64,000 bases of DNA from an uncultured Lachnospiraceae bacterium (GCA_945929965.1 CAMEOT010000001.1:62001-126000); one strand, 5' to 3'; positions 25,310-34,892 are shown, counted from the stretch's first letter. Notes: generated by a model from the letters alone, not told the origin. Numbers and translations are program-made.

Positions 25310-26740
25310 TTACTGATTAGACTGGTTGTACAGGTCAATCGCTTCCTGGATACTCTCTTGTGCGGTCTTGATCACACCCTGAATATCTGCCTTAGGATCT
25401 GCTGCCACAGTCTCAATTGCAAGGCTGTTGGCTGCCTTCATCTCATTGGAGATGGGGATGTAAGGATTGGTCGCAGAATCATCGCTGGCTGCCAGAGATT
25501 CATAGATTGTGGATACTGCTGGGAAAGTATTCTTCACATAATCCTGATATACATCGCTCTGGTAAGCTTCCTGATTTGGTGCCAGGTAACCGGTCTGGGT
25601 TGCAAAATATGCTGCCTGATCACCGGTACTTGCGAACTTGATGAACTCATAAGCGCCCTGCATCTGGTCTGCATTGCCATTGTTACCGATGAAGGTTCCG
25701 GTACCGCCTGCCGGCTCTCCGGTTCTCTTACCGTCTTCTGTTGCGGACAGCATTGGCAGAATACCTACCTCAAAAGCACCGTTCACGGAATCCAGCACTT
25801 TGGTGGTCATGGATACCACACCCATCATCATTGCACAATCGCCGGAAGCCAGCTGGGGAATGATCTCTGCCTGATAATCGGAGCCGTAAGGAACACACAG
25901 ATTCTCTGCATGAAGCTTCTGGTATACACCCAGCATATTGGTGATGGCTGCATCTACTTTCTCATCGCTGGTGTACAGACACTTTGTAATAGCATCGGCG
26001 CCGAGACCGTTATTGTTGTCATATGCCTGTAATCCTTCTCTTCCCAGAGCGGCATTGAAATAGAAACCGTCTGCATGGAATCCGATACCGTATTTGGTAT
26101 AGCCGCCATCTACCAGCTTTTTGCTCACTTCATACAGATCAGAATAGCTCTGTACACTTGCAGGATCGATTCCCGCTTCTTTGAACATATCTGCATTGTA
26201 ATATACTCCGGGATAGCTGTAGCCGATGGGGTAACCGATCTGGTTGCCTTCGTTGTCGCAATAAGCGCTGCGGATGGCATCCCAGGTATCCTCTAACTCT
26301 TTCCAGCCGTCGATATCTTTATCAATATACTGCTGCAGGTCTGCACAATAGTCGGCATTCGCATACATTGCCACATTCTCTACCGCTCCGGAGAACAATG
26401 CCGGCAGATCCTGCTGTGCGGTAGACTGGATCTTGGCATTCATTTCGGACTGTTTTCCCTGATATTCAATTGTCACATGATAATTCTGCTGGCTCTCATT
26501 AAAAGCGTCGATCACATTCTGAAGATAGCCGATGTTGGTATCTCCGAAGTAGGTCCACCATACCACTTCAGTAGGCTCTGCGGGAGCCTGGGGCTGTTCG
26601 GTGCTTGCTGCGGACTCTGCGGTCTGTGCCTGTGATTCCTGTGCGGTACTTACGGTCTGCTTGGTATCTGCATTTCCACATGCGGTAAGTCCCAGCATCA
26701 TAGCTACCACTGTCGCGATTGCAACTTTTCTTTTCATCAT
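25310..26740 (-). CDS. Extracellular solute-binding lipoprotein (UgpB-like)
   Basis: 476 residues. The lipoprotein signal MMKRKVAIATVVAMMLGLTAC ends in a lipobox cysteine, and the mature domain begins VVWWTYFGDTNIG. The late segment GGTGTFIGN...QAAYFATQTGYLAPNQEAY resembles the glycerol-3-phosphate-binding protein UgpB, hinting at a phosphorylated or glycerol-type ligand, but CUT1 sugar-binding proteins share this layout. ATGATG follows GGAG by 11 bases. It is the last gene of permease-permease-binding protein order; the binding-protein gene being downstream of its permeases is reversed relative to the other two importers here. Confidence 0.9.
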   Translation of the reverse strand: MMKRKVAIATVVAMMLGLTACGNADTKQTVSTAQESQAQTAESAASTEQPQAPAEPTEVVWWTYFGDTNIGYLQNVIDAFNESQQNYHVTIEYQGKQSEMNAKIQSTAQQDLPALFSGAVENVAMYANADYCADLQQYIDKDIDGWKELEDTWDAIRSAYCDNEGNQIGYPIGYSYPGVYYNADMFKEAGIDPASVQSYSDLYEVSKKLVDGGYTKYGIGFHADGFYFNAALGREGLQAYDNNNGLGADAITKCLYTSDEKVDAAITNMLGVYQKLHAENLCVPYGSDYQAEIIPQLASGDCAMMMGVVSMTTKVLDSVNGAFEVGILPMLSATEDGKRTGEPAGGTGTFIGNNGNADQMQGAYEFIKFASTGDQAAYFATQTGYLAPNQEAYQSDVYQDYVKNTFPAVSTIYESLAASDDSATNPYIPISNEMKAANSLAIETVAADPKADIQGVIKTAQESIQEAIDLYNQSNQ

Positions 26741-26868
26741 TTTTTCATTTACTCCTCTGTCTTATGACATTATTTTTACTATAGCTATAGTCTTATCTGT
26801 TAATACCTGAATTGTCTGCTGCTATACAGCCTGCACAATTCTATATGATAAAGCGTGCGTCCACGCCA

Positions 26869-27648
26869 TTATCCCTTTACTCCTCCGGAGGTCATGCCCC
26901 GGATCATATAGTCCTGTCCAATGATATAGATCAACATTGCGGGAATAATCGCCATCACCGCTCCCGACAAGATATGTCCGTAATTCACCACATCTCCTGT
27001 GACCAGCATGGAGATGCCGATCTGAATCGTCCGCATTTTCTCGGTATTCGTCACTAATAACGGCCAGAAAAATTGATTGTAGATCTGTACAAACAGATAC
27101 ACCGCCATAGACGAAATCGTAGGTTTGGACATCGGTAATATAATATGGAACAGAAAACGCATCTCCCCGCAGCCATCCAGTACGGCCGCTTCCTTGTAAT
27201 CTTTGGGGATGGTCATAAAAAACTGCCTCATCAGGAAAATAGAAGTTCCCGAAATCAGAGAAGTTACCACCAGTCCTGCGTAGGTGTTCGTCAGGTGCAG
27301 ACTCTGGATTGTCGTGTAATTCGTAATCACGACTACCTCTCCCGGAATCATGGTCGTAGCCAGTACCAGACTGAACAGCAGCTTTTTCATGGGGAATTCA
27401 AAAAATACAAATCCATAGGCCGCCAGGCAGGCAATCACGATCTGTGCCGCAATGGAAATCAGACATACGATTCCGGAATTCAGCAGATAGCTGAAAAGCG
27501 GCACTGCTTTGATTACTTCCCGGTAGTTCTGCAAAGTCGGCGCATCGGACAACAAATGCAGTGGATACGTTCCCAGCTCCTGCTCACTTTGGAAGGAAAA
27601 AAGGATACCGATGATGAGTGGTGCAATAAACGTCAATCCCAGGAGCAT
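26869..27648 (-). CDS. ABC transporter permease, MalG/UgpE type
   Basis: 259 residues with six membrane segments and the EAA loop DYKEAAVLDGCGEMRFLFHIILPMSKPTISS. It ends in GMTSGGVKG. I start at the ATG at 27648 (MLLGLTFIAPLI), which has GGAG nine bases upstream and lies 29 bases after the stop codon of the partner permease. The longer open frame to 27768 would overlap the partner gene and has no ribosome site. It works with the MalF-type gene upstream and the binding protein downstream. Confidence 0.9.
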   Translation of the reverse strand: MLLGLTFIAPLIIGILFSFQSEQELGTYPLHLLSDAPTLQNYREVIKAVPLFSYLLNSGIVCLISIAAQIVIACLAAYGFVFFEFPMKKLLFSLVLATTMIPGEVVVITNYTTIQSLHLTNTYAGLVVTSLISGTSIFLMRQFFMTIPKDYKEAAVLDGCGEMRFLFHIILPMSKPTISSMAVYLFVQIYNQFFWPLLVTNTEKMRTIQIGISMLVTGDVVNYGHILSGAVMAIIPAMLIYIIGQDYMIRGMTSGGVKG

Positions 27649-27677
27649 CTTGATGATCTCCGGCAGTACTTTTCTTA

Positions 27678-28622
27678 TTATTGATAAAATACGGTCTTTT
27701 TCTCCAGTGCAAACTGTACCCCTGTTAAGATCAGTATTAACAGAAACAGAAACATCGCCTGTACACATGCTGTTTCAAACCTCCCGTTGATAATGGCATT
27801 CTCATAAATATAGTAAATCAGGTTCTTCGTTCCGTTGGCCGGTCCTCCGTTTGTCAGAAGTTTGATCTGTGCAAAGCACCGGAACGAACCGGATATATTC
27901 AAAAACAATACAAAGAACAATTGGGAAGATGACATGGGAAGCAGAATATATCGCACTCTCTGCCAGGGCCCTGCTCCGTCCAGTCTGGCGCTTTCCAGCA
28001 CCTCCTCGGACACATTGCGGAATCCCACCAACAGGAAGATAAAGCTGACACCCACATGCATCCAGATAGTCATGGCGCATACCGCCCACAGCGCATAAGG
28101 CATCTGCGTGGTCCATCCGATCTCAGCGCCTCCCAGCAGTTCATTCAAAAGTCCGTTCTTCTGCCGGTAGATAAATAAGAAGATCGCTGCCGCCGGAGAG
28201 GAAGCAATTGCCATAGGCAATGCGTACATTGTCTGATAGATTTTGGAAAATCGGGTCTTCTTCATCGCCAGCAGTGCAAATACAAGTGCAATCAGATACG
28301 TAAATACCAGATTGATTCCGGCCATCTTGACCGTGATCCAGATCACCTGCCAGAAAGAACTTTTCCCCAAAATCCGGATCCAGTTGGATAAGCCAACCCA
28401 TTTGGCAAAATGTCCCGTCTTGTCCGTCAATGTGAAGGATAGGAACACCGCCTTGAAGAAGGGATAATAATTAAATACTATAAAAAGCAGCATAGCCGGC
28501 AGAATCAACAGATACGGTAATACCGGAATTTTCTTCCGTCTCCCCGGTCGTCTCACGGCCGGTCGTCTGTTGTCCTGTGCTATGCTGCTGTTGTTTTTTG
28601 TCTTTGTTATCTGTGCTGTCAT
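27678..28622 (-). CDS. ABC transporter permease, MalF/UgpA type
   Basis: 314 residues. The cytoplasmic N-terminus is rich in Arg/Lys (RRPAVRRPGRRKK), followed by six membrane segments. The EAA loop reads EEVLESARLDGAGPWQRVRYILLPMSSS. GAGAGGCAAAAAAGA precedes the ATG. First gene of the second importer; its transcript begins in the gap after the nagA terminator. No regulator or ATPase gene accompanies it. Confidence 0.92.
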   Translation of the reverse strand: MTAQITKTKNNSSIAQDNRRPAVRRPGRRKKIPVLPYLLILPAMLLFIVFNYYPFFKAVFLSFTLTDKTGHFAKWVGLSNWIRILGKSSFWQVIWITVKMAGINLVFTYLIALVFALLAMKKTRFSKIYQTMYALPMAIASSPAAAIFLFIYRQKNGLLNELLGGAEIGWTTQMPYALWAVCAMTIWMHVGVSFIFLLVGFRNVSEEVLESARLDGAGPWQRVRYILLPMSSSQLFFVLFLNISGSFRCFAQIKLLTNGGPANGTKNLIYYIYENAIINGRFETACVQAMFLFLLILILTGVQFALEKKTVFYQ

Positions 28623-28750
28623 TCTTTTTTGCCTCTCGTTTTATCTAAGGTCTATCATAGGCAAAAGAGGAATTTCAAAATACCATATCAGAGTAAATTT
28701 TTGTAAAATTCTATAAAAAATTTTCTCTCGCTTCTGTAAAATTGTAGCAT

Positions 28751-28807
28751 CAAAAAAGCAGACAAATGCCCGGAATTCGCAAAAAGCGAACTTCCGGGCA
28801 TCTGCCT
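28751..28807 (-). terminator. Terminator after nagA
   Basis: On the minus strand a long stem of about 19-20 pairs, GCAGATGCCCGGAAGTTCGC with GCGAATTCCGGGCATTTGTC and a TTTTT loop, is followed by CTTTTTTG. It marks the 3' end of the chitobiose/GlcNAc locus. Confidence 0.9.
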
Positions 28808-28832
28808 GCAACAAACAACTCACAACAAACGA

Positions 28833-29966
28833 TTATAGACTCACGCCTTTCAGAATGACCTGACGGCGGTGTAACTCTTTATCGGCAATCACAATATTCG
28901 CGTATTTACCTGCTTCCAGGGAACCGATCTCGTCCTGGACTCCGATGCTGACCGCCGGGTTGATGGTAGCAGCACGTATGGCCTGCTCTTTTGGTACTCC
29001 CATCTCCACTGCCTTGCGCATGCAGTCATACAGATTTGTGGCGCTTCCCGCAATGGTTCCGTCCGCCAGTGTTGCCAGCGGTCCTCGCACGGTAACATCC
29101 TGACCGCCCAGAGTGTACTGTCCATCCTCCATACCTACCGCACGCATACTGTCACTGATGAGGATCATGCGATGCGCTCCGAACAATCGGAAAGTATTCC
29201 GCACCACACAGGGATGAATATGAATTCCATCGCAGATCAACTCCGGCATGACTTCCGGATCATCCGCTGCGGCTCCAACCACGGCAGGTTCTCTGTGGGT
29301 CGGTACAGGCATGGCATTATACAAGTGGGTAATGTGTTTGGCTCCTGCCTGGATTGCTTTCACTGCCGTATCATAATCTGACATAGTATGTGCAATAGAG
29401 AAATGAAACTCATTCCCCAGTTCCCGGATACAGTCGATCGCGCCTTCCGTCTCCGGCGCGATGGATACCAGCTTTACCAGTCCCTTTGCGCATTTCTGTA
29501 ATTCCTTCAGCACTTCCACGCTGGGAGGAATTACATATTCTTCCTTCTGGGCACCCTTTTTTGCTTTATTGATAAAAGGTCCTTCCAGGTGTACTCCCAC
29601 CAGACTGTCCGGTTTATCTTCCGACACTCCTGTCAGGATCTGTTTTAAATGCTCTACCGGCAGTGTCATGGTCGCAGGGCAGATGCTGGTGATCCCGTGG
29701 CTGTTCTCATAAGCTTCAATGGCACGATATGCTTCCTTTGTCCCATCACAGAAGTCATAGCCCGCAGCACCGTGGAAATGAATATCCACCAGTCCGGGCA
29801 GCACCAGCATCTCACGTTCCGCTTCACTTAACTCTCCCTCTGTGCAGAAGTCCACTTCTGCAATCCGGTCTCCCTCAATGCGGATCCTGCCCGGACGGAA
29901 CTCATATTCTGTGGTATATAATAATCCTTTTACTTCTTTTATTTGTTTTGCACCCTCTGCTGCCAT
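28833..29966 (-). CDS. nagA: N-acetylglucosamine-6-phosphate deacetylase
   Basis: 377 residues. Amidohydrolase that converts GlcNAc-6-phosphate to glucosamine-6-phosphate and acetate in the cytoplasm. Motifs: GLVDIHFHGAAGYDFCDGT (metal-binding His pair), VHLEGPFI (metal Glu), HLYNAMPVPTHREP and the catalytic Asp in LISDSMRAVG. AAGGAGGGGACAAA precedes the ATG. It follows nagB with an 18-bp gap and ends at a strong terminator, closing the pathway from chitobiose to fructose-6-phosphate encoded upstream. Confidence 0.95.
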   Translation of the reverse strand: MAAEGAKQIKEVKGLLYTTEYEFRPGRIRIEGDRIAEVDFCTEGELSEAEREMLVLPGLVDIHFHGAAGYDFCDGTKEAYRAIEAYENSHGITSICPATMTLPVEHLKQILTGVSEDKPDSLVGVHLEGPFINKAKKGAQKEEYVIPPSVEVLKELQKCAKGLVKLVSIAPETEGAIDCIRELGNEFHFSIAHTMSDYDTAVKAIQAGAKHITHLYNAMPVPTHREPAVVGAAADDPEVMPELICDGIHIHPCVVRNTFRLFGAHRMILISDSMRAVGMEDGQYTLGGQDVTVRGPLATLADGTIAGSATNLYDCMRKAVEMGVPKEQAIRAATINPAVSIGVQDEIGSLEAGKYANIVIADKELHRRQVILKGVSL

Positions 29967-29984
29967 TTTGTCCCCTCCTTAAGT

Positions 29985-30701
29985 CTATCCAAGGCAGGCT
30001 TCGTCGCCCACCAGAATCACGTTATCGTGAAGCTGTAATACCGAAGCGGGAACCTGGGGACAAATCGGTCCCCGGAATGCTTTCTTTACGATCTCTTTTT
30101 TATCTGCTCCGCATGCCATAATGAGGATCATCTTCGCCTGCATGATGGACTGGATGCCCATGGTATATGCCTGCCTGGGAACCTCATCTTCGGAATCGAA
30201 GAATCTGGCATTTGCTTCAATGGTGCTCTCGCTCAGATCCACGCAGTGTGTGGTCTTGGAGAATTCCTCCGCCGGCTCATTGAAGCCGATATGTCCGTTA
30301 TGTCCAAGCCCTAACAGCTGTAAGTCAATACCGCCGGTACGCTCCAGCTTGGCATCGTACTCACCGCAGGCCTGGGCGGGATCTTTTTTCCCGTCGGGCA
30401 CATTGGTGTTTTCTTTTTTTATATTTATATGATCAAAGAGCTGATGGTTCATAAAGTAGCGGTATCCATTGGGATTCTCCGCATCCAGCCCCCTGTATTC
30501 GTCTAAGTTCATGGTCCTCACCTGAGAGAAATCCAGCTCTCCGGCTTCGTATTTTGCGATCAGTCTCTGGTAGGCACCGATGGGGGTGGATCCTGTTGCC
30601 AGTCCCAGAACACTGTCCGGCTTTAATAAAATCTGTGCAGCGATCAGGTCTGCCGCCAATGTAGATGCTTCCTCATAATTCTTCGCACAATAAACTCTCA
30701 T
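29985..30701 (-). CDS. nagB: Glucosamine-6-phosphate deaminase
   Basis: 238 residues. Isomerising deaminase that turns glucosamine-6-phosphate into fructose-6-phosphate plus ammonia. The phosphate-binding GLATGSTPIGAYQ, the catalytic region TMNLDEYRGL (Asp), GLGHNGHIGFNEP (His/Asp relay) and the C-terminal ALMIACG-like ILIMACGADKKEIV are visible. The short clostridial/bacillar form lacks the E. coli allosteric tail. The start is the ATG at 30701 with AGGAGGAGACGAAT upstream. It lies between the YesN-type regulator and nagA. Confidence 0.95.
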   Translation of the reverse strand: MRVYCAKNYEEASTLAADLIAAQILLKPDSVLGLATGSTPIGAYQRLIAKYEAGELDFSQVRTMNLDEYRGLDAENPNGYRYFMNHQLFDHINIKKENTNVPDGKKDPAQACGEYDAKLERTGGIDLQLLGLGHNGHIGFNEPAEEFSKTTHCVDLSESTIEANARFFDSEDEVPRQAYTMGIQSIMQAKMILIMACGADKKEIVKKAFRGPICPQVPASVLQLHDNVILVGDEACLG

Positions 30702-30764
30702 ATTCGTCTCCTCCTGCACGCTTCAAAGGTCATGCATAAGGAACTCTCATAGACGGTCACAGGC

Positions 30765-31538
30765 TCAGCTTAAAGTATTTCGATACTCATTGGCTGAGAT
30801 TCCTTCCAGCTTTTTGAATACCCGGGAGAAATGGGCCAGATCCTGGAATCCCACTTCTTCTGCGATATCATAGATTCTGCGGGAAGGATCCTGTAACAGT
30901 TCCTTAGCTTCCGCAATACGTGCTTTGTTCAGGGCGACGGAAAAATTCTCGCCCGTATGCTTATTTAACAGCTTGCTCAGATGCCACTGGCTCACATAAC
31001 AGTGATCTGCCACATCCGCTAACTGGATTCGTTCTCTGGAATGTTCTTTGATATATTCCAGTGCTTTTGTCACCACAAAATTATTCGCTTCGCTATTGTA
31101 CAGTACGGCATCATCCCTGTCGTCTTCCGTATGTTCCTCTGTCTCTCCTTCTTCCATGGGGAACATCTTCAGCTTCTCCGTCATGGTCTCAATAGCTTCG
31201 TACAATTCATCCATCTTGGATGGTTTCAGCAGGAAGGCCGACACCCCAAGTCGGATAGCTTCCTGCGCATATGTAAATTCACGATACCCCGTAAGAATAG
31301 ACACCTGCATGTACGGGAATTCTGATTTCAGACCGGCGATCATGGTCAATCCGTCCATTTTCGGCATACTGATATCGGAGATGACGATAGCAGGCTTCTC
31401 CCTGCGGATCACTTCCATCCCTTCGATTCCGTTATAACCGAATCCCACGACCTTACAATTCCAGCGCTCCCAGGGGATACTCCGAGACAGCCCCTCCACG
31501 ATCAGCGGTTCATCATCAATAATTACTACCTTGTACAT
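30765..31538 (-). CDS. Response regulator with AraC-type output (YesN-like)
   Basis: 257 residues. Receiver domain (residues 1-120) with acidic pocket IIDDEP and phospho-acceptor Asp in VISDISMPKMDG; an AraC/XylS double HTH fills the C-terminus (FVVTKALEYIKEH...IYDIAEEVGFQDLAHFSRVFKKLEGISANEYR). The cognate sensor is the YesM-type kinase at 34893. It is placed between the permease genes and nagB and is expected to activate the locus on sensing extracellular chitobiose-like sugar. The ATG at 31538 follows GAGAGGGACTGCT. Confidence 0.93.
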   Translation of the reverse strand: MYKVVIIDDEPLIVEGLSRSIPWERWNCKVVGFGYNGIEGMEVIRREKPAIVISDISMPKMDGLTMIAGLKSEFPYMQVSILTGYREFTYAQEAIRLGVSAFLLKPSKMDELYEAIETMTEKLKMFPMEEGETEEHTEDDRDDAVLYNSEANNFVVTKALEYIKEHSRERIQLADVADHCYVSQWHLSKLLNKHTGENFSVALNKARIAEAKELLQDPSRRIYDIAEEVGFQDLAHFSRVFKKLEGISANEYRNTLS

Positions 31539-31572
31539 AGCAGTCCCTCTCATTAGCTTTTATAACAATATT

Positions 31573-32427
31573 CTACCCCTTAACGGCACCTGCTGTCATT
31601 CCTTTTATGATATATTTCTGTAAGAAAATGTACACGATTACGACCGGCACAACTACCAGGGTAACGGCTGCTGCCATCAGTCCGTAGTTCGTTCCTTCCT
31701 GGCTGGTCAGTTCATTCAAAAGTCTTGTGATGGTACGCATCTCCGGACGGCGAAGGAAGAACATCTGGGTAAACAGATCATTGTAGCTCCACAGGAATGC
31801 GAAAATAGCTACGGTAGCGAAAGAAGGCTTGGTCAACGGCATGATGACCTTGAAATAAATCTGGAATGCGTTACAGCCTTCCATGTACGCTGCTTCTTCC
31901 AGTTCCAGCGGCAGGCTCTTCATGTACCCGGACAACACTACGATGGAAAACGCCAGGTTACCGGCTACCTGCGGCAGGATCACGGACAGCATGGTCAGCC
32001 ACCAGCTGCTGGTATTAACGATCCCCAAGGAGGTCTCCATGGAGAACACCGGGATGATGGTGGCGAATACCGGGAACATCATAGCGGACACTACCATGGA
32101 ATACAGGAAGTTGCTTCCCCGGAAACAATATCTTGCCAGTGCATATGCTGCCATACCCGCTAACAGAATTACTAACAGTGATACCATCATGGAGATGAAG
32201 ACACTGTTGCGGTAGGCTCCGAAGATATTCAGATTGCCGAAGGCCTTACGATAGTTGGCTGTGGTGAACAGATCCCCCACCGGCAGAGAGAAAGAATCTG
32301 CAAGGATCTTATCCTTCGCCTTGAAGGAGTTCTGGATGACCCAGATGATCGGATAAATCGTTGTAAAAGCCCAGATGCTCAGGAAAAAGTATACCAATAT
32401 GGACCCAACGGATATTTTCTTCTTCAT
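31573..32427 (-). CDS. Chitobiose-locus ABC permease, MalG type
   Basis: 284 residues, six membrane segments, EAA loop ELEEAAYMEGCNAFQIYFKVIMPLTKPSFAT and the family C-terminus GMTAGAVKG. TAGGAGGGAAAGCC precedes the ATG. It follows the MalF-type gene with an 11-bp gap. Expected substrate is N,N'-diacetylchitobiose or related GlcNAc oligosaccharides, inferred from the phosphorylase and nag genes around it. Confidence 0.93.
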   Translation of the reverse strand: MKKKISVGSILVYFFLSIWAFTTIYPIIWVIQNSFKAKDKILADSFSLPVGDLFTTANYRKAFGNLNIFGAYRNSVFISMMVSLLVILLAGMAAYALARYCFRGSNFLYSMVVSAMMFPVFATIIPVFSMETSLGIVNTSSWWLTMLSVILPQVAGNLAFSIVVLSGYMKSLPLELEEAAYMEGCNAFQIYFKVIMPLTKPSFATVAIFAFLWSYNDLFTQMFFLRRPEMRTITRLLNELTSQEGTNYGLMAAAVTLVVVPVVIVYIFLQKYIIKGMTAGAVKG

Positions 32428-32438
32428 GGCTTTCCCTC

Positions 32439-33326
32439 CTAGTAATCTTTTTCTTTGAAGATGGCATTTACCACCTTAGCCAGTACGATACCAAGGACTA
32501 CGATCAGTACTGCCAGTGCGGAACCATAATCTACATTCTTGGTCTCCATGGTGTGATAGTACATGTAAGTTCCGGTGAGGAAGGTGCTCTTTAAGGGCAT
32601 TCCCTTTGGGAACATGGTCCAGGGCAAGTCGAATACTTTCAGGGCACCGGTGACTGCCAGAACGCTACATGTGCAGATCACATTGTGTAACAGCGGTATG
32701 GATATATATCTTACCTTCTGGAATGTAGAAGCTCCGTCAATTCTGGCTGCTTCATACAATTCATCGGAAATATTATTCAGTCCCGTGATCAGGATCACAA
32801 AATAGAATCCTACATACTGCCACATAACCGGCAGCATCATGGTGAAAAGTGCGATCCCTTCGCCCTTCCAGTCTGTCAGTCCGACCTTACCCAGTTTTTC
32901 CAGGATCTGGTTCAGCATACCCTTGTCATACAGGAAGATCAGGTTGAACAACAGACCAAGTGCGGTAGCAGAGATCACGATAGGGAAGAAGTATACCGTC
33001 TTGAAAAAGTGTTTCCCGTGTGTAATATTATCTACCATCAATGCCAGGACAATAGCGATTCCCACCTGACCCACCAGCGTAACCAGCATCATGATCAGTG
33101 TGTTTTTCAGGGAAATCCACACGACTTCATCATGAAACATCTCTACATAGTTGCTGTACCAAGGATTAAGGAATCCTTCACCGCTACTTCCCAGCTGTCG
33201 TATATTCTGAAAACTATTCCAGATATTCTGTAAGAACGGGTAATACAAATAGACAATCATGAAAAGAAAGGCGGGGATCAGGAAAATTATTGCCGGTTTC
33301 TTATTCTTGTATATACTTGCTCCCAT
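32439..33326 (-). CDS. Chitobiose-locus ABC permease, MalF type
   Basis: 295 residues with six membrane segments, the first at 13-35. EAA loop: DELYEAARIDGASTFQKVRYISIPLLHN. GGAGGAAGCAT precedes the ATG. It lies between the binding-protein gene (with an intercistronic hairpin) and the MalG-type gene. It contributes one half of the translocation channel; no ATPase gene is present nearby. Confidence 0.93.
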   Translation of the reverse strand: MGASIYKNKKPAIIFLIPAFLFMIVYLYYPFLQNIWNSFQNIRQLGSSGEGFLNPWYSNYVEMFHDEVVWISLKNTLIMMLVTLVGQVGIAIVLALMVDNITHGKHFFKTVYFFPIVISATALGLLFNLIFLYDKGMLNQILEKLGKVGLTDWKGEGIALFTMMLPVMWQYVGFYFVILITGLNNISDELYEAARIDGASTFQKVRYISIPLLHNVICTCSVLAVTGALKVFDLPWTMFPKGMPLKSTFLTGTYMYYHTMETKNVDYGSALAVLIVVLGIVLAKVVNAIFKEKDY

Positions 33327-33357
33327 ATGCTTCCTCCATTCACTTTCCTGTTGAAAT

Positions 33358-33383
33358 CAGCCGGAGGTTTTATCCCCCGGCTG
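33358..33383 (-). repeat. Intercistronic hairpin after the chitobiose-binding-protein gene
   Basis: CAGCCGG / CCGGCTG-type stem of about 9 pairs with an 8-base loop between the binding-protein and permease genes, without a T-run on the minus strand. The position matches the hairpin at 14115 in the maltodextrin operon, suggesting differential mRNA stability that favours the binding protein. Confidence 0.45.
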
Positions 33384-33403
33384 AACAAGAAATCTTTTTT
33401 ATT

Positions 33404-34783
33404 TTACTGCTGTGCGTGATACAGCTTCAGTCCTTCTTCCACTGCCTCAGCTGCATCCAGCTTGCCGGTTACGATCTCGGGCATGCCGTCAAAAGTAGTT
33501 ACACGGCAGTCACCCATGAAGATGTCCTGTACGGCTCCGGTCAGGGATGTAACACCGGACATCATATCCATAGCTTCGATCTGCAGAGCATTGAACTGAC
33601 TCTCGTCTACTGCTGGAGCGTTCTTCAGAGCGCTTGCGGTATGCTGTGCAAATACAGGAACTAATTCATCAGATGTCATGTAGCTTACGAAATCAACAGC
33701 TGCTGCTCTCTTGTTGGGATCCTCCCATGCCTTTCTGGTGATGTAGTAACCCATGGACAGACCACCGATCAGATCGGTTGCCTTTCTGTCACCATTGCCG
33801 GGTACATAGGTAACGGTAAAGTTAGCCAGCTTGTCAGCATCCAAGGTAGAAGCATCCTCGGGATCTGACTGGCATGCATTTACAATACCGCCAACCTTCC
33901 AGGAACCATCAATCAGGAATGCAGCCTTGCTGTCTACAAACATAGCGAAGGTCTCATCGTCAGTTGCGGATAAGGTGTTGTCAGGGAAATATCCCAGTTC
34001 ATACAGTTCTTTGATATCCAGCATACCGTCTACCCAGGAAGCAGCATCTTCAATTCCTGCGGGAACCTGTACATGATTCTCAGGTGTGTCATGATTGAAG
34101 ATCGCATACTCCCACCAATAATGAGGGATGTTGCCCAGAGCTGCTGCAATCGGAGTATATCCTGCATCCTTGATCTTCTGGCAGTCTTCCTTGAACATGT
34201 CCATGGTGTAATCAGCGCCGGGTACTTCTACGCCTGCTGCATCCAGGACTTCTTTGTTCACGAACATTGCTTCCCAGAAACCGTTGACGGGAACTGCGTA
34301 TTTTTTGCCGTCTACCAGAGAGTCAGCGATCAGATTATCATTCATGTTAGATGCATAATCGGGATACTCTGCGCGGATCTCATCAATAGAAACTACCTTG
34401 TCAGCTTTGATGAAGCTGTTTGCATCTGCCCCGTTGAAGAAGAACAGTACATCAGGTTCGGAGCCTGTCTCGAAGTCGGTGGTTACTCTGGTCTTGAAGG
34501 TCTCATCAGAAGTAGCAGAGGTATCTGCTACGGTGTTACCGGTCTCGTCACACCATGCCTTTACGGCATTTTTGAAATTCTGTGCGTTACCATCTTCACC
34601 TGCGAAGGTGGTGGTTACATTCAGTTCTACAGGCTTTGCTGTAGCTGTTGTTCCCTCGGAGCTTGTAGTACTTTCTGTTTTTGTGCCGGTCGTCTCTACG
34701 CCCCCGTCAGACGGCTGGCTGCCACATGCTGCAAGAGAGAAGATCATGGTACCTGCCAGCATTGCTGCAATAAATCGTTTCAT
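33404..34783 (-). CDS. Chitobiose-locus sugar-binding lipoprotein
   Basis: 459 residues. Signal peptide with lipobox MLAGTMIFSLAAC, then a Thr/Ser/Glu-rich linker and a CUT1 solute-binding domain starting VELNVTTTFAGEDGNAQNFKNAV. GGGAGGTATAGTGT precedes the ATG. It follows the YesM kinase gene by about 110 bp, a binding-protein-adjacent arrangement common for YesM/YesN-controlled oligosaccharide importers. Ligand inferred to be GlcNAc disaccharide from the locus enzymes. Confidence 0.92.
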   Translation of the reverse strand: MKRFIAAMLAGTMIFSLAACGSQPSDGGVETTGTKTESTTSSEGTTATAKPVELNVTTTFAGEDGNAQNFKNAVKAWCDETGNTVADTSATSDETFKTRVTTDFETGSEPDVLFFFNGADANSFIKADKVVSIDEIRAEYPDYASNMNDNLIADSLVDGKKYAVPVNGFWEAMFVNKEVLDAAGVEVPGADYTMDMFKEDCQKIKDAGYTPIAAALGNIPHYWWEYAIFNHDTPENHVQVPAGIEDAASWVDGMLDIKELYELGYFPDNTLSATDDETFAMFVDSKAAFLIDGSWKVGGIVNACQSDPEDASTLDADKLANFTVTYVPGNGDRKATDLIGGLSMGYYITRKAWEDPNKRAAAVDFVSYMTSDELVPVFAQHTASALKNAPAVDESQFNALQIEAMDMMSGVTSLTGAVQDIFMGDCRVTTFDGMPEIVTGKLDAAEAVEEGLKLYHAQQ

Positions 34784-34892
34784 ACACTATACCTCCCAAA
34801 TTTTGTTTTCCAGATGTTCTTCATCTGTTGTAACTATATGATAGTATGAATGGGGGAAAATCAAAATTGTTGCCTTTGGCTTTTTTTGCCTA

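Noticed and set aside
27649..27768. N-terminal extension of the second MalG-type permease
   Set aside because: It overlaps the partner permease gene, lacks a ribosome site, and an ATG with a proper site exists at 27648.
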